A DNA stretch of 64,000 bases from Halosegnis rubeus (GCF_009184545.1 NZ_QJOW01000003.1:263481-327480); one strand, 5' to 3'; counted from the first letter of the stretch, positions 25,196 to 34,006 are shown. Translations and numbers: made by a program. The notes: generated from the sequence alone by a model not told the origin.

Positions 25196-26100
25196 GCTCG
25201 CCACCTCCCGGCGACGAGTACAAGCGCGCCCACTGTCGTGAGGAGCCCGAATCCGGGCTGGCTCCCCACCGTCGTAGCAGTCGTCGGCCCGGCCGTTTCG
25301 GTCGCCGTCTCCGTCGGCTCACTCGGTGTCCTCACGAGGTTGGGCGTCGCCGTCGCGGTCGCCGCGGCCTGTCGACCGCCGCCGAGCCGCTCGACGGTGA
25401 ACGTCGCGCCGACCGAGGCGTTGCCGGCGCGAATCGGTTCGCCGATACCGCCCGTCTCGTCTTCGCGGTAGAGGGTCGCGTCGAGTCTGGTCTCGCCCCG
25501 GTCGCTCCCGTCGAGTGCGACCGTGACGTGCTCGTGGCTCCCAGCCCCAATGGTCTCGGTGCCGACGCGCTCGCCGGTCTCGTGGTCCGTGACGACGAGA
25601 TACCCCTCCGTCGGTGTGGCGAGGTGACGCACGTCGAGGGTGCCACGGCGGGTCTGCTGGAGGTAGTGCTGGTCGGCCGCGACGACCGCGCGCTCGCCCG
25701 CGGCGACGGTGATACTCGCAGCGACGGACGAGCCGAATGACTCGATGGCGGGGTCCTCGTCGGGTTCGAAGGTGCCGTCGCCGTCGTCGCTCCGGAGAAC
25801 GAGGTGGACCGACTGTGGTTCCCACTCCGCCCACGCCGTCTCGTCGACGGTGACGTGCACGTTCGGCTGGAAGCTCCTGGCCGGCACCTCAGTCACGCCG
25901 ATGCGCTCGCCCGGCTCGCCGTCGTCGTCGCGGTGAACCGTCAGATACCCATCGCTCGTCAGGTAGACGGAGTCGACGACGAGCGTGCCGTCGGGTGACA
26001 CTTGCGTGCCGGCGGTGACGTGGTTGGCGTGGGCCGCGACCGGGAGCGGCACGCTCGCGAGCACGAGGACGACCGCGAGTGTGGCGACGACACGCCGCAT
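25192..26100 (-). CDS. Secreted DUF7282-type protein with PGF-CTERM-like anchor (copy 2)
   Basis: 302 residues, clearly a tandem paralogue of the downstream gene: same Sec signal end (VPLPVAAH), same HANHVTAGTQVSPDG start of the mature chain, same acidic loop (DGDGTFEPDEDPAIESFGSS) and same QPGFG-helix-R tail. The two diverge most in the second domain and Thr stalk. The ATG directly follows the stop of the first lipoprotein gene (stop and start adjacent at 26100/26101). The acidic DxDGxxxPDED loop could bind divalent cations such as Ca2+. Confidence 0.82.
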   Translation of the reverse strand: MRRVVATLAVVLVLASVPLPVAAHANHVTAGTQVSPDGTLVVDSVYLTSDGYLTVHRDDDGEPGERIGVTEVPARSFQPNVHVTVDETAWAEWEPQSVHLVLRSDDGDGTFEPDEDPAIESFGSSVAASITVAAGERAVVAADQHYLQQTRRGTLDVRHLATPTEGYLVVTDHETGERVGTETIGAGSHEHVTVALDGSDRGETRLDATLYREDETGGIGEPIRAGNASVGATFTVERLGGGRQAAATATATPNLVRTPSEPTETATETAGPTTATTVGSQPGFGLLTTVGALVLVAGRWRA

Positions 26101-27159
26101 TCAGACGGTCACCGTCACCGGCGGCATCTGTCTGAACGCCCGCTCGTACCCCTCGTGGCGGGCAGTCTGTGGCGGTACGTCCGTGGTGACTCGAAGCTGT
26201 TCGCCAGACTCGAACGGGGCGACGGTCGCGCCGTAGTGATAGCCGAGGTCGGGGTCGAGCGTCCGGGTGAGTTCGATTGTTCCGTCGCCGCGCTCGGCGG
26301 AAAGCGCCATCGCGGGCAACACCATCCCGTGATAGCGGGTACGCGCCGAGACGTAGAGGTAGGTGTCGTCGCCGTCGGCGCGGGCGGAACTCGTCCCGGT
26401 CGCGAGTATCGCGTCGTCGCTGTTTGGCGTCCCGAACACCGTGCCGGGAAGCGCGTCGACGGCCGGCGCGGTCGCCTGTGGCACTCCCTCCATCTGCATC
26501 GGTCGGAGCGCCCCGGGCTGGCCGGCCTGCTCGATCGACTCGGAGCGAACCGCATCGCGGTCGGTCTCCGTGAACGAGAAGTCGAGCTCTGCACTCGCCG
26601 GTTCGCGGAACCGGCCAGCGTAGCCGCCGGTGAGTTCGACGCCGTCCGGAACGCCGCCGACGGAGATACGCGCGGTGTACTGACCGTCGCTCGGTGTTTC
26701 TCCCGACTCGGCGAGCGAGAAGTTCCCGCCGTAGTGGTACCCCATCGTCTGGGACAACATCGGGTAGATGACCTCCTCCGAGACGAGGTCGCCGCCGCGC
26801 CGGATAGTGAGCGACAGTCCCGTCTCGGGGACGATACGGTCGGTGTCGCGGTCCCAGACGACCGCCATCGCGTGGATGTCTCCCGAGCGCGGGGTCCGCG
26901 ACCGTTCGCGGCCGGTCATGTTCCAGAAGACGTGTGGCGAGGTGTACATGAACGCGACCCGGTACGAGCCGGCGTCCGCCGTCCCCTGCATCGACATCGA
27001 CTCACGGAACGACTGGACGTAGATGCCGCCGGGCAGTTCCGCGTCCGTCCCGGTCGACGTGGGTGTGGCCGTTGCTGTCGACTCCGTGTTCGTGCTCGAA
27101 CAGCCGGCGAGAACTGCTGTGCCCGCCGCTACGGTCTGGAGGAGCCGCCGGCGATTCAT
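26101..27159 (-). CDS. Tp34/P19-like metal-binding lipoprotein (second paralogue, first gene of cluster)
   Basis: 352 residues. Signal RRRLLQTVAAGTAVLAGC with lipobox, then a Thr-rich linker. Metal-type motifs match the paralogue: SFRESMSMQGTADAG, YTSPHVFWNMTG, DIHAMAVVW, YPMLSQTMGYHYGGN, and a C-terminal GYHYGATVAPFESG / PPQTARHEGYERAF. It heads the seven-gene leftward cluster 27159-21131. Two such paralogues in one operon may differ in metal or partner. Confidence 0.78.
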   Translation of the reverse strand: MNRRRLLQTVAAGTAVLAGCSSTNTESTATATPTSTGTDAELPGGIYVQSFRESMSMQGTADAGSYRVAFMYTSPHVFWNMTGRERSRTPRSGDIHAMAVVWDRDTDRIVPETGLSLTIRRGGDLVSEEVIYPMLSQTMGYHYGGNFSLAESGETPSDGQYTARISVGGVPDGVELTGGYAGRFREPASAELDFSFTETDRDAVRSESIEQAGQPGALRPMQMEGVPQATAPAVDALPGTVFGTPNSDDAILATGTSSARADGDDTYLYVSARTRYHGMVLPAMALSAERGDGTIELTRTLDPDLGYHYGATVAPFESGEQLRVTTDVPPQTARHEGYERAFRQMPPVTVTV

Positions 27160-27214
27160 ACCGTCACGTAGTTACCGCCGGCAAAAATGATTCTGGTCCA
27201 ACGCGATGCCGTGA

Positions 27215-27358
27215 CTACAGCTCGATGTCCTCCTCATAGAGCCGGTCGAAGTCGAGCTCTTCCTCTCGTGTCGAGGCCGCCCGCTCCATGTCCGCTCGAC
27301 GACGCTGCTCGCGCTTGCTCCGACCTTTTCGTTCACGGCCGCGTTTGGTATCTCCCAT
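27215..27358 (-). CDS. Small basic-acidic conserved haloarchaeal protein
   Basis: 47 residues from the ATG at 27358. Very basic N-terminal half (MGDTKRGRERKGRSKREQRR) and acidic C-terminal half (REEELDFDRLYEEDIEL). Short proteins starting MGDTKRGRE recur in haloarchaea without known function; the charge pattern suggests an RNA- or DNA-associated partner. A longer in-frame start at 27409 gives an unrelated extension. Confidence 0.65.
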   Translation of the reverse strand: MGDTKRGRERKGRSKREQRRRADMERAASTREEELDFDRLYEEDIEL

Positions 27359-27445
27359 TGCAACTGTGTCAACACTTCTCATGGTAATAAGTGTGTTGGC
27401 AATTACCACAGGTGAGCGTACCGTGGTCGATCCGCGTCTCGGTTC

Positions 27446-28402
27446 CTACTCGCTCTGGAGGCGTGCCCGGTCGTGGTCGGCGTGGAAGTCGAAGTCGGGA
27501 CCCACGCCGATGAACTGGGTCGGGTTGATGTCGGTGTGAGTGGTGTAGTAGTGTTCCTTGATCTGGGCCATGTTCATCGTCTGCTCGATGCCCGGCGTCT
27601 GGTAGATGTCGCGCACGTACGGCCAGAGGTTGTCGTACTCGCGGATGAGCTGGACGTTACACTTGAAGTGGGTGTGATAGACGTTGTCGAACCGGACGAG
27701 CGTGGCGAACAGCCGGAGGTCCGCGAGCGTGAGCTGGTCGCCGACGAGATACCGCTGGTCGGCGAGTCGCTCGTCGTAGGCATCGAGCGCGTTGAACAGG
27801 TCCGCGACGGCGTTCTCGTACGCCTCTTGCGTGCCGGCAAAGCCAGCGCGGTAGACGCCGTTGTTGATAGGGTCGTAGATGTCGTCGACGACCTCGTCGA
27901 TCTCCTCGCGCAGGTGCTCGGGGTAGAGGTCGGTGCCGTTCCCCTCGAAGGCGGTCGAGACGTGACGCATCACCTCGATGGACTCGTTGTTGACGATGGT
28001 TTCCTCCTCGCGGTCCCAGAGCACCGGAACGGTGACACGGCCGGTGTACTCCGGGTCCGCCGCGATGTACGTCTCGCCCAGATAGTCGTGGCCGTTGATC
28101 GAGTCGGTGGTGCAGTCGTCCTTCTGGGGGGTGAACTGCCAGCCTCGCTCGTCGCGGTACGGGTCGACGATGTCCATCGAGATGTCGTCTTCCAGTCCCA
28201 TCAGCGAGCGGACCATCGCTGCCCCGTGTGCCCACGGGCACGCCCGTGAGATGTACAGGTGATAGCGTCCGGACTCGGCGGGAAACTGCTCGGTGCCGAG
28301 TTCGTCGCGGAACGTCGTCGGCGAGCGGTCGAACTCGCCGTCGTCGTCGCTGAACTCGTAGGTGTCCGTCTTCCACTCTCCGTCGACGTACATGTTGACC
28401 AT
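27446..28402 (-). CDS. Xi-class glutathione S-transferase family protein (thiol reductase type)
   Basis: 318 residues. The thioredoxin-like domain carries the Xi-class motif SRACPWAHG (catalytic Cys about residue 55) and VPVLWDREEETIVNNESIEV; the C-terminal helical domain has VGDQLTLADLRLFATLVRFD. Xi enzymes reduce glutathionyl-hydroquinones. Haloarchaea use gamma-glutamylcysteine in place of glutathione, so the true thiol is probably that compound; this is inference. Stands alone with its own upstream region. Confidence 0.88.
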   Translation of the reverse strand: MVNMYVDGEWKTDTYEFSDDDGEFDRSPTTFRDELGTEQFPAESGRYHLYISRACPWAHGAAMVRSLMGLEDDISMDIVDPYRDERGWQFTPQKDDCTTDSINGHDYLGETYIAADPEYTGRVTVPVLWDREEETIVNNESIEVMRHVSTAFEGNGTDLYPEHLREEIDEVVDDIYDPINNGVYRAGFAGTQEAYENAVADLFNALDAYDERLADQRYLVGDQLTLADLRLFATLVRFDNVYHTHFKCNVQLIREYDNLWPYVRDIYQTPGIEQTMNMAQIKEHYYTTHTDINPTQFIGVGPDFDFHADHDRARLQSE

Positions 28403-28529
28403 ACGCCGTATTCACGCGCGGGCCGTATAGGCGTGTGGCGACACGCGTGTCACCAGTCGACCGCGTCGTTACGCCACAACGCGGGGTTTCGAAGGCTTCA
28501 AATGCGTAGTCGGCGTTCTCTCCGATAAT

Positions 28530-29063
28530 ATGAGCGACAAGCCTGCCTCGATGTACCGTGACATCGACAAGCCGTCGTACACGCGACGCGAGTACATCAC
28601 GGGCATCCCGGGTTCGAAGATCGCCCAGTACAAGATGGGCCGCACCGACAAGGACGAAGACGAGTACGAAGTCCAGATCAGCCTCGTCGTCGAGGAGGAC
28701 GTCCAGATTCGCCACGGCTCGCTCGAGGCGTCTCGCCTCTCTGCGAACCGTCGCATGCTGAAGATTCTCGGCGAGGAGGGCGATTACAAGATGATTCTGC
28801 GCAAGTTCCCACACCAAGTCCTGCGCGAGAACAAGCAGGCGACGGGTGCGGGCGCAGACCGTGTCTCTGACGGGATGCGACAAGCGTTCGGCAAGATCGT
28901 CGGCACGGCCGCCCGCATCCAGAAGGGCGACCAGCTGTTCACCGCGTGGTGTCACCCGGAGGACGCCGACACGCTGAAAGACGCGTTCCGGCGCGCCTAC
29001 AACAAGGTCACGCCGCCGTGCCGTATCAAGGTCGAGCGCGGCCAGGAACTGCTCGTCTCGTAA
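28530..29063 (+). CDS. rpl10e: 50S ribosomal protein L16/L10e
   Basis: 177 residues, normal for archaeal L10e (uL16). Starts [22 protein letters not shown]; contains [13 protein letters not shown] and [11 protein letters not shown]. Structural protein near the peptidyl transferase centre and tRNA A/P sites. A TATA-like element lies about 29 bases before the ATG, so the mRNA is leaderless. Followed by a 613-base non-coding stretch with repeat copy A. Confidence 0.97.
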   Translation: MSDKPASMYRDIDKPSYTRREYITGIPGSKIAQYKMGRTDKDEDEYEVQISLVVEEDVQIRHGSLEASRLSANRRMLKILGEEGDYKMILRKFPHQVLRENKQATGAGADRVSDGMRQAFGKIVGTAARIQKGDQLFTAWCHPEDADTLKDAFRRAYNKVTPPCRIKVERGQELLVS

Positions 29064-29232
29064 GCCGGCGACTTCTCTCCGTTTTCCTCTGGCCGGTGAG
29101 TCGCGACGCTCTGGCGGGGCTCCGACTGCTTTGTCTCTTTTCCGGGTGTGACCAGCCTCGGTGTCTCGGCTGTGTCACCTGGTGGGTTTAGCCCCGTAGC
29201 TGATGCCAACTCGAAAGCCGGACGCGTCGCTT

Positions 29233-29534
29233 GCTGGCTACCCTGTTACTTCTGGCTTGAAAGCCCTGGACGTGTCGCGGTCTTGCCGTGACATATCGGT
29301 CATTCGCGTTGCTTGACCAGGCAACCGAGGCGGTGGCCTACCGCACCGCGAACAGAGTGAGCGGGTGCGGTTCGGGGAAGGGTTGGGAGAGCGGCCGGAG
29401 GCCGCGGGCCAGCGAGCGGGAGCGAAGCGACATGCGAGCGCGCGGTGCGGATGCTGTATCCGGAGCCAAGCAACGAGAGTGGTCGCGGGACTGTCGGAGG
29501 TAAAATAAACACCGCGGTGCTGTTTTCCGAGACT
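29233..29534 (+). repeat. Dispersed intergenic repeat, copy A (long form)
   Basis: Lies in the 613-base gap between rpl10e and thpR, which holds no gene. Shared blocks: 29233-29265 (29/33 identical to copy D), 29286-29307 (19/22 with B), 29321-29350 (30/30 with C), 29365-29386 (19/22 with C), 29452-29479 (25/28 with B), 29463-29485 (22/23 with D), 29508-29522 (14/15 with C). Hairpins: 29340-29371 (ACCGCACCGC with GCGGGTGCGGT, one bulge) and 29391-29405 (GCGGCC-gga-GGCCGC). The tail block GAG-AAGCAACGAGAG recurs at 29529. Could be a structured RNA or a MITE-like element. Confidence 0.7.
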
Positions 29535-29676
29535 AAGCAACGAGAGCGATGTTGTGCTGGTGAACGCATCTCAAACAGCACGAAACGGGACCGTCGAACG
29601 AGCACAAGCGACAACCACACTAACCGAAACGCTACACACGGCCGACACCTATGGCCGGTGAGTTCCAAGCGGGGGT

Positions 29677-30219
29677 ATGCGAACGTTCGTCTCCGTCCCA
29701 CTCGGCGAGCTCTCCGACGCGGTCGCGGACGCACAGACTCCACTCAACATGTCGGGCGTGGACCCGATCGACCCGACGCAGGCGCACGTCACGCTCAAAT
29801 TTCTGGGCGAGACCGACGACCCCGACGCCGTCGTCGAGGCGGTAGAGCGCGCCGTCGCCGCTAGCGAGGTCACGCCTTTCGACTGCTACGTCGCCGGCTA
29901 CGGCGTCTTCCCATCGCTTGAGTACATCTCGGTCATCTGGGCCGGCATCACCCAGGGAAGCCAGCAGCTCACCACGCTCCACGAGCACGTCGATCGGGAG
30001 ACGACGGCCCTCGGCTTCGACGCCGAAGAGTACGATTTCACGCCGCACGCGACGCTCGCGCGGATGCGCGACGCGCGAAGCAAATCGGTGATTCAGGAGG
30101 TGGTCGCCGAACGCGACCCGGAGCTCGGAACGGCTCGAGTCGGCGGCGTCGAGCTCACGCAGTCGACGCGCACCGAAGCCGGGCCGGAGTACGAGACGGT
30201 CGCCGAGATTCCGCTGTGA
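29677..30219 (+). CDS. thpR: RNA 2',3'-cyclic phosphodiesterase (2H family, LigT/ThpR)
   Basis: 180 residues. Opens 2',3'-cyclic phosphate ends of RNA; older name 2'-5' RNA ligase. The two catalytic HxT motifs are HVTLKFLG (about residue 37) and HATLARM (about residue 127), roughly 90 residues apart as in the family. Starts MRTFVSVPLGELSDAV. Located 120 bases after repeat copy A and upstream of the ZIP transporter. Confidence 0.93.
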   Translation: MRTFVSVPLGELSDAVADAQTPLNMSGVDPIDPTQAHVTLKFLGETDDPDAVVEAVERAVAASEVTPFDCYVAGYGVFPSLEYISVIWAGITQGSQQLTTLHEHVDRETTALGFDAEEYDFTPHATLARMRDARSKSVIQEVVAERDPELGTARVGGVELTQSTRTEAGPEYETVAEIPL

Positions 30220-30283
30220 TTCGGCGCGCCTAAATCTATCGATAATCCGATAGGTACAGGAGTCTCGGGACCGTACCGTCGGC

Positions 30284-31066
30284 GTGGTCGCGTGGCAGGC
30301 GTTCGGACTAGTGTTCGTTGCCGGGCTCGTGACGGCGGTAGCCACGGGACTCGGCGCGCTCCCGTTCTTCCTCGTCGGGGAGGTGAGCCGCCGGCTCAAC
30401 GTCGCACTCTGGGGTGTCGCGTCGGGCATCATGCTCACCGCGAGCGCGCTCGGGCTCGTTCCCGAGGGGCTGGCCCACGGTGAGGTCACGACGGTCGTGG
30501 TCGGACTGCTCGTGGGCGTCGCGCTCGTGGCTCTCGCCCACCGGCTGCTCGACGACCACGAGTTCGACCCCGGCGAGTACGAGACCGCCGACGTGCGCCA
30601 GCTCGCGCTCATTCTCGGCGTCCTGACCGTTCACTCCTTTCCGGAAGGAATCGCCATCGGCGTCTCCTTTGGGGCGCTGAATCTCGACGCCGGGGTCGTG
30701 CCGCCGCTGGCAGTCGCGATGACCGTCGCCATCTCCGTCCACAACATCCCCGAGGGCGTGGCTATCTCGATTCCGCTGCGTGAGATGGGCGTCTCACCGT
30801 GGCGGATGGTCGGCTGGTCGATTTTCTCGAGTCTGCCACAGCCGCTTGGTGCGGTGCTCGCGTTCGCGTTCGTCAGGGTCGCGGCCCCACTGCTTCCCGT
30901 GGGATTCGGCTTCGCCGCCGGGGCGATGGTGGCGCTCGTGGTCGTGGAGTTCGTGCCCGAGGCGCTGGAGACTGGAAAGCCGCTCGCGCGAAACGGCTAC
31001 GATGTCTTCGCCGGCGGAACCGCACTCGGCGGGGCGGGAATGTGGCTCCTCTTGGTGGCCGTGTGA
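30284..31066 (+). CDS. ZIP family divalent metal transporter
   Basis: 260 residues with about eight hydrophobic helices. The ZIP binuclear metal motifs are in helices 4 and 5: [15 protein letters not shown] and [19 protein letters not shown] proteins move zinc, iron or similar divalent ions into the cytoplasm. A cytoplasmic loop [15 protein letters not shown] has His and acidic residues. Start GTG at 30284. It precedes the ribosomal operon by 53 bases; a link to translation is not implied. Confidence 0.88.
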   Translation: MVAWQAFGLVFVAGLVTAVATGLGALPFFLVGEVSRRLNVALWGVASGIMLTASALGLVPEGLAHGEVTTVVVGLLVGVALVALAHRLLDDHEFDPGEYETADVRQLALILGVLTVHSFPEGIAIGVSFGALNLDAGVVPPLAVAMTVAISVHNIPEGVAISIPLREMGVSPWRMVGWSIFSSLPQPLGAVLAFAFVRVAAPLLPVGFGFAAGAMVALVVVEFVPEALETGKPLARNGYDVFAGGTALGGAGMWLLLVAV

Positions 31067-31119
31067 CTCCGCAGAGAAAGGACAGGGATAAATGCCCGGG
31101 CGTCAAATCTTCGTGCACT

Positions 31120-31272
31120 ATGGGTAAGAAGTCGAAGGCGCAAAAGAAGCGACTCGGGAAGCTGGAGCGACAGAACAGTCGCGTGCCGGCGTGGGTCATC
31201 ATGAAGACCGACCAGGACACCGTCCGTAACCCGAAGCGACGCAACTGGCGGCGTAACGACACGGACGAATGA
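31120..31272 (+). CDS. rpl39e: 50S ribosomal protein L39e
   Basis: 50 residues, very basic: [19 protein letters not shown], then [15 protein letters not shown] and [10 protein letters not shown]. Lines the exit tunnel of the large subunit in archaea and eukaryotes. A TATA-like gataaatg lies about 31 bases upstream. The stop overlaps the rpl31e start by 4 bases. First gene of rpl39e-rpl31e-tif6-rplX-pfdA-ftsY. Confidence 0.97.
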   Translation: MGKKSKAQKKRLGKLERQNSRVPAWVIMKTDQDTVRNPKRRNWRRNDTDE

Positions 31273-31544
31273 GCGCGAACGATTTCGAGGAGCGTGTCGT
31301 CACTGTTCCGCTCCGCGACGCGAAGGCGGAAGCGAAGACGGCTCGCGCCGACAAGGCGATGAGCATCGTCCGCGAGCACCTCGCAAAGAACTTCGCCGTC
31401 GACGAGGAGGACGTTCGACTCGACCCGTCCATCAACGAGAAGATCTGGGAGCGCGGTCGTGCAAAGCCCCCGTCGAAGCTCCGCGTTCGCGCGGCGCGAT
31501 TCGACGAGGACGGCGAGACGGTCGTCGAAGCGGAGACCGCATAA
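31269..31544 (+). CDS. rpl31e: 50S ribosomal protein L31e
   Basis: 91 residues, typical length. Contains [19 protein letters not shown] and the conserved [23 protein letters not shown]. Located around the tunnel exit of the large subunit. Coupled to rpl39e by ATGA overlap and followed by tif6 one base after the stop. Confidence 0.97.
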   Translation: MSANDFEERVVTVPLRDAKAEAKTARADKAMSIVREHLAKNFAVDEEDVRLDPSINEKIWERGRAKPPSKLRVRAARFDEDGETVVEAETA

Positions 31545-31545
31545 C

Positions 31546-32208
31546 GTGCTCCGGGCGGCTCTCTCTGGCTCGTCAGCCGTCGGCGTCTTCGCGCGCGCCA
31601 CCGACGACGTTCTGCTGGTCCGCCCCGACACGGCCGAGTCACAACGCGAGCAACTGGGCGAAGAGCTCGACGTGCCGGTGTGTGCGACCACCGTCGCCGA
31701 GTCCGGCACCGTCGGCTCGCTCGCGACCGGCAACGAGAACGGACTGCTCGTCTCCAGCAACGTCACACAGAACGAACTCGACCGCATCGGCGAGGTCACG
31801 GACCTCCCGGTCCACGAACTCCCCGGGAACATCAACGCCGTTGGCAACGTCGTCCTGTGTAACGACGCCGGCGCGTACGTCCACCCGGACCTGACCCGCG
31901 AGGCGGTCAAGGCCGTCGAGACGGCCCTCGACGTGCCCGTCGAGCGTGGCACCGTCGCCGACGTCAACACCGTCTCGATGGCGGCGGTCGCGACCAACGA
32001 CGGCGTGCTCTGTCACCCGAAGACGAGCGACGAGACGCTGGACTTCCTCGCGGACCACCTCGACGTGCCGGCCGACATCGGCACCATCAATTACGGCGGC
32101 GCGCTCGTCGGTTCGGGGCTCGTCGCCAACGAAGCCGGCTTCGTCTGCGGTGAGTCGACGACCGGTCCGGAGCTCGGCCGCATCGAGTCGGCGCTCGGAT
32201 ATCTGTAG
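31546..32208 (+). CDS. tif6: Translation initiation factor aIF-6
   Basis: 220 residues from the GTG at 31546, with the repeated alpha-beta pentein fold (repeat edges such as [46 protein letters not shown]). Binds the large ribosomal subunit and prevents premature joining with the small one. No ATG lies at the fold's N-terminus, so GTG is the start. Only one base separates it from the rpl31e stop. Confidence 0.95.
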   Translation: MLRAALSGSSAVGVFARATDDVLLVRPDTAESQREQLGEELDVPVCATTVAESGTVGSLATGNENGLLVSSNVTQNELDRIGEVTDLPVHELPGNINAVGNVVLCNDAGAYVHPDLTREAVKAVETALDVPVERGTVADVNTVSMAAVATNDGVLCHPKTSDETLDFLADHLDVPADIGTINYGGALVGSGLVANEAGFVCGESTTGPELGRIESALGYL

Positions 32209-32256
32209 TCGTCGCAGGTCGGAAGGTACTTCCCGCTCGCGCGGTCTTTTCCAGGT

Positions 32257-32430
32257 ATGAGTGAATACACAGTGAGCGGTCGATTCGTCGCCCGCGACGG
32301 GTGGCAGGCGTTCGAGACGGCTATTGAGGCGGAAAACGAGTCGGTCGCGAAAGAGCGGACCTACGCGAACCTCGGCTCCCAGCACGGGCTCAATCGGACC
32401 CAGATCGAAATCGACGGGGTGGACGCATGA
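32257..32430 (+). CDS. rplX: 50S ribosomal protein L18a/LX
   Basis: 57 residues: MSEYTVSGRFVARDGWQAFE, then ESVAKERTYANLGSQHGLNRTQIEID. The family is the archaeal LX/L20a type, a small single-domain relative of eukaryotic L18a (eL20). The stop overlaps the prefoldin start by 4 bases, tying it into the ribosomal-chaperone-secretion operon. Confidence 0.95.
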   Translation: MSEYTVSGRFVARDGWQAFETAIEAENESVAKERTYANLGSQHGLNRTQIEIDGVDA

Positions 32431-32906
32431 GCCTCGGTGGTGGCGGTGGCGGCGGCCAGATGCAGGAGATCCAACAGCAGATCGAGGCGATGAACGCCGA
32501 AGTCGAGTCCATCGAGGGCGAAATCCAGGAGCTGCGCGACGAGCAGTCCGACATCGACGAGGCCACGGAGGCCATCGACGTGCTTGAGGACGGCGACACG
32601 GTGCAGGTTCCACTCGGTGGCGACGCGTACGTCCGCGCCAGCATCGAGGACATGGACGAGATCATCGTCTCGCTCGGCGGCGGCTACGCGGCCGAACACG
32701 AGCAGGACGACGCCATCGACACGCTCGAACGCAAGCGCGACTCCATCGACGACCGCATCGAGGAGCTGCAGGAGGAAGTCTCCGAGGTCGAAGCCCAGAT
32801 TCAGGACCTCGAACAGCAGGCCCAGCAGATGCAACAACAGCAGATGCAGCAGATGCAACAGCAGATGGGCGGGCTTGGCGGCGAGGAAGGCGGCGACGAG
32901 GAGTAA
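32427..32906 (+). CDS. pfdA: Prefoldin subunit alpha
   Basis: 159 residues. Two coiled-coil helices (MQEIQQQIEAMNAEVESIEG and RKRDSIDDRIEELQEEVSEV) flank the beta hairpins VQVPLGGDAYVRA and IIVSLGGGYAAE, the alpha-prefoldin design. Forms a jellyfish-shaped hexamer with beta subunits that passes unfolded proteins to the thermosome. Unusual Gly-rich N-terminus (SLGGGGGGGQ) and a Gln/Met-rich C-terminus. Four bases separate it from ftsY. Confidence 0.95.
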   Translation: MSLGGGGGGGQMQEIQQQIEAMNAEVESIEGEIQELRDEQSDIDEATEAIDVLEDGDTVQVPLGGDAYVRASIEDMDEIIVSLGGGYAAEHEQDDAIDTLERKRDSIDDRIEELQEEVSEVEAQIQDLEQQAQQMQQQQMQQMQQQMGGLGGEEGGDEE

Positions 32907-32909
32907 GCG

Positions 32910-33983
32910 ATGTTCGACTCCCTGAAGGAGAAGCTCGGCAAGTTCAAAGACGACGTCGAGGAGGAAGCCGACGAGCCGGAGCCGGACGCGGAACCCGAAG
33001 ACGCCGCCGTGGAGTCCGACGGCGATGCTGCCGACGCGCCGGCAGCCGACGCGTCCGAGGAACCGGACGACGCCGGCGACCCGGAAGTGAACCCGAAGGG
33101 AGATTCGCTCACCGAGCGGGCGAAGCTGTTCGCCTCCGGACAGGCGAAAATAACCGAAGCGGAGCTCGAAGAGCCGCTCGAACAGCTCGAGTTCGCGCTG
33201 CTCGAAGGCGACGTGGAGATGAGCGTCGCCCGCGACATCGTCGAGCAGCTGCGCGAGGAGCTGGTCGGGACGGCCCGCGCACAGGTGAAGACGGGCGAAA
33301 TCGTCGTTGAGGAAGCCATCGGCAACGCCATGCTCGATGTCATCGACGTGGGCGGGATGGACTTCGACGAGGAGATTGCCGCCCACGAGATGCCGATCAC
33401 CATCATCTTCACCGGCGTCAACGGCGTCGGGAAGACGACGACGATTGCAAAGCTCGGGAAGTACCTCGACGACCGCGGCTACGACGTGGTGTTGGCAAAC
33501 GGCGACACCTACCGTGCCGGGGCGAACGAACAGCTCCAGGAGCACGCCGACACCCTCGATTTAAAGCTCATCAGCCACGAGCAGGGTGGTGACCCGGCGG
33601 CCGTCATCTACGACGCCGTCGAGTACGCCGAGGCCAACGAGGTCGACGTGGTGCTCGGCGACACGGCCGGTCGACTCCACACCGCCGACGACCTGATGGC
33701 GCAGTTGGAGAAGATCGACCGCGTTGTCGGGCCGGATATGACCATCTTCGCCGACGAGGCGGTCGCCGGACAGGACGCCACCCACCGCGCAAAGCAGTTC
33801 AACGACGCAGCAGAAATCGATGGTGTCGTCCTCACGAAGGCCGACGCCGACTCGCAGGGTGGTGCCGCAATCTCGATTGCCGAAGTGACTGGCAAACCAA
33901 TCCTCTTTCTCGGCACCGGACAGGGGTACGACGACTTGGAGACGTTCGACCCCGAGGTCATCGTCGAGCGGCTGACGGAGTAG
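32910..33983 (+). CDS. ftsY: Signal recognition particle receptor FtsY
   Basis: 357 residues. A highly acidic, low-complexity N-terminal A domain (about residues 12-70) is followed by the NG GTPase domain: G1 GVNGVGKTTT, DTYRAGANEQL, G3 DTAGR and the G4 motif TKAD (in VVLTKADADS). Docks the SRP-ribosome complex to the membrane in partnership with SRP54, encoded 1.1 kb downstream. Ends with an oligo-T run (33994-33998) just after the stop. Confidence 0.97.
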   Translation: MFDSLKEKLGKFKDDVEEEADEPEPDAEPEDAAVESDGDAADAPAADASEEPDDAGDPEVNPKGDSLTERAKLFASGQAKITEAELEEPLEQLEFALLEGDVEMSVARDIVEQLREELVGTARAQVKTGEIVVEEAIGNAMLDVIDVGGMDFDEEIAAHEMPITIIFTGVNGVGKTTTIAKLGKYLDDRGYDVVLANGDTYRAGANEQLQEHADTLDLKLISHEQGGDPAAVIYDAVEYAEANEVDVVLGDTAGRLHTADDLMAQLEKIDRVVGPDMTIFADEAVAGQDATHRAKQFNDAAEIDGVVLTKADADSQGGAAISIAEVTGKPILFLGTGQGYDDLETFDPEVIVERLTE

Positions 33984-33993
33984 CTGCCGAACC

Positions 33994-33998
33994 TTTTT
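33994..33998 (+). terminator. Oligo-T after ftsY
   Basis: Five T residues eleven bases after the ftsY stop. Likely end of the rpl39e-ftsY transcript, though it lies close to the next start at 34007 and may also serve that gene's promoter. Confidence 0.4.
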
Positions 33999-34006
33999 AC
34001 CCGCCT

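Noticed and set aside
29288-29503. Small plus-strand frames inside repeat copy A as genes
   Set aside because: Arg/Gly-rich, not preserved between copies A and C, and disrupted by the hairpins.
29064-29676. Possible CRISPR-like or tandem repeat array in the rpl10e-thpR gap
   Set aside because: The shared blocks are dispersed across distant gaps and differ in spacing; no regular repeat-spacer pattern.
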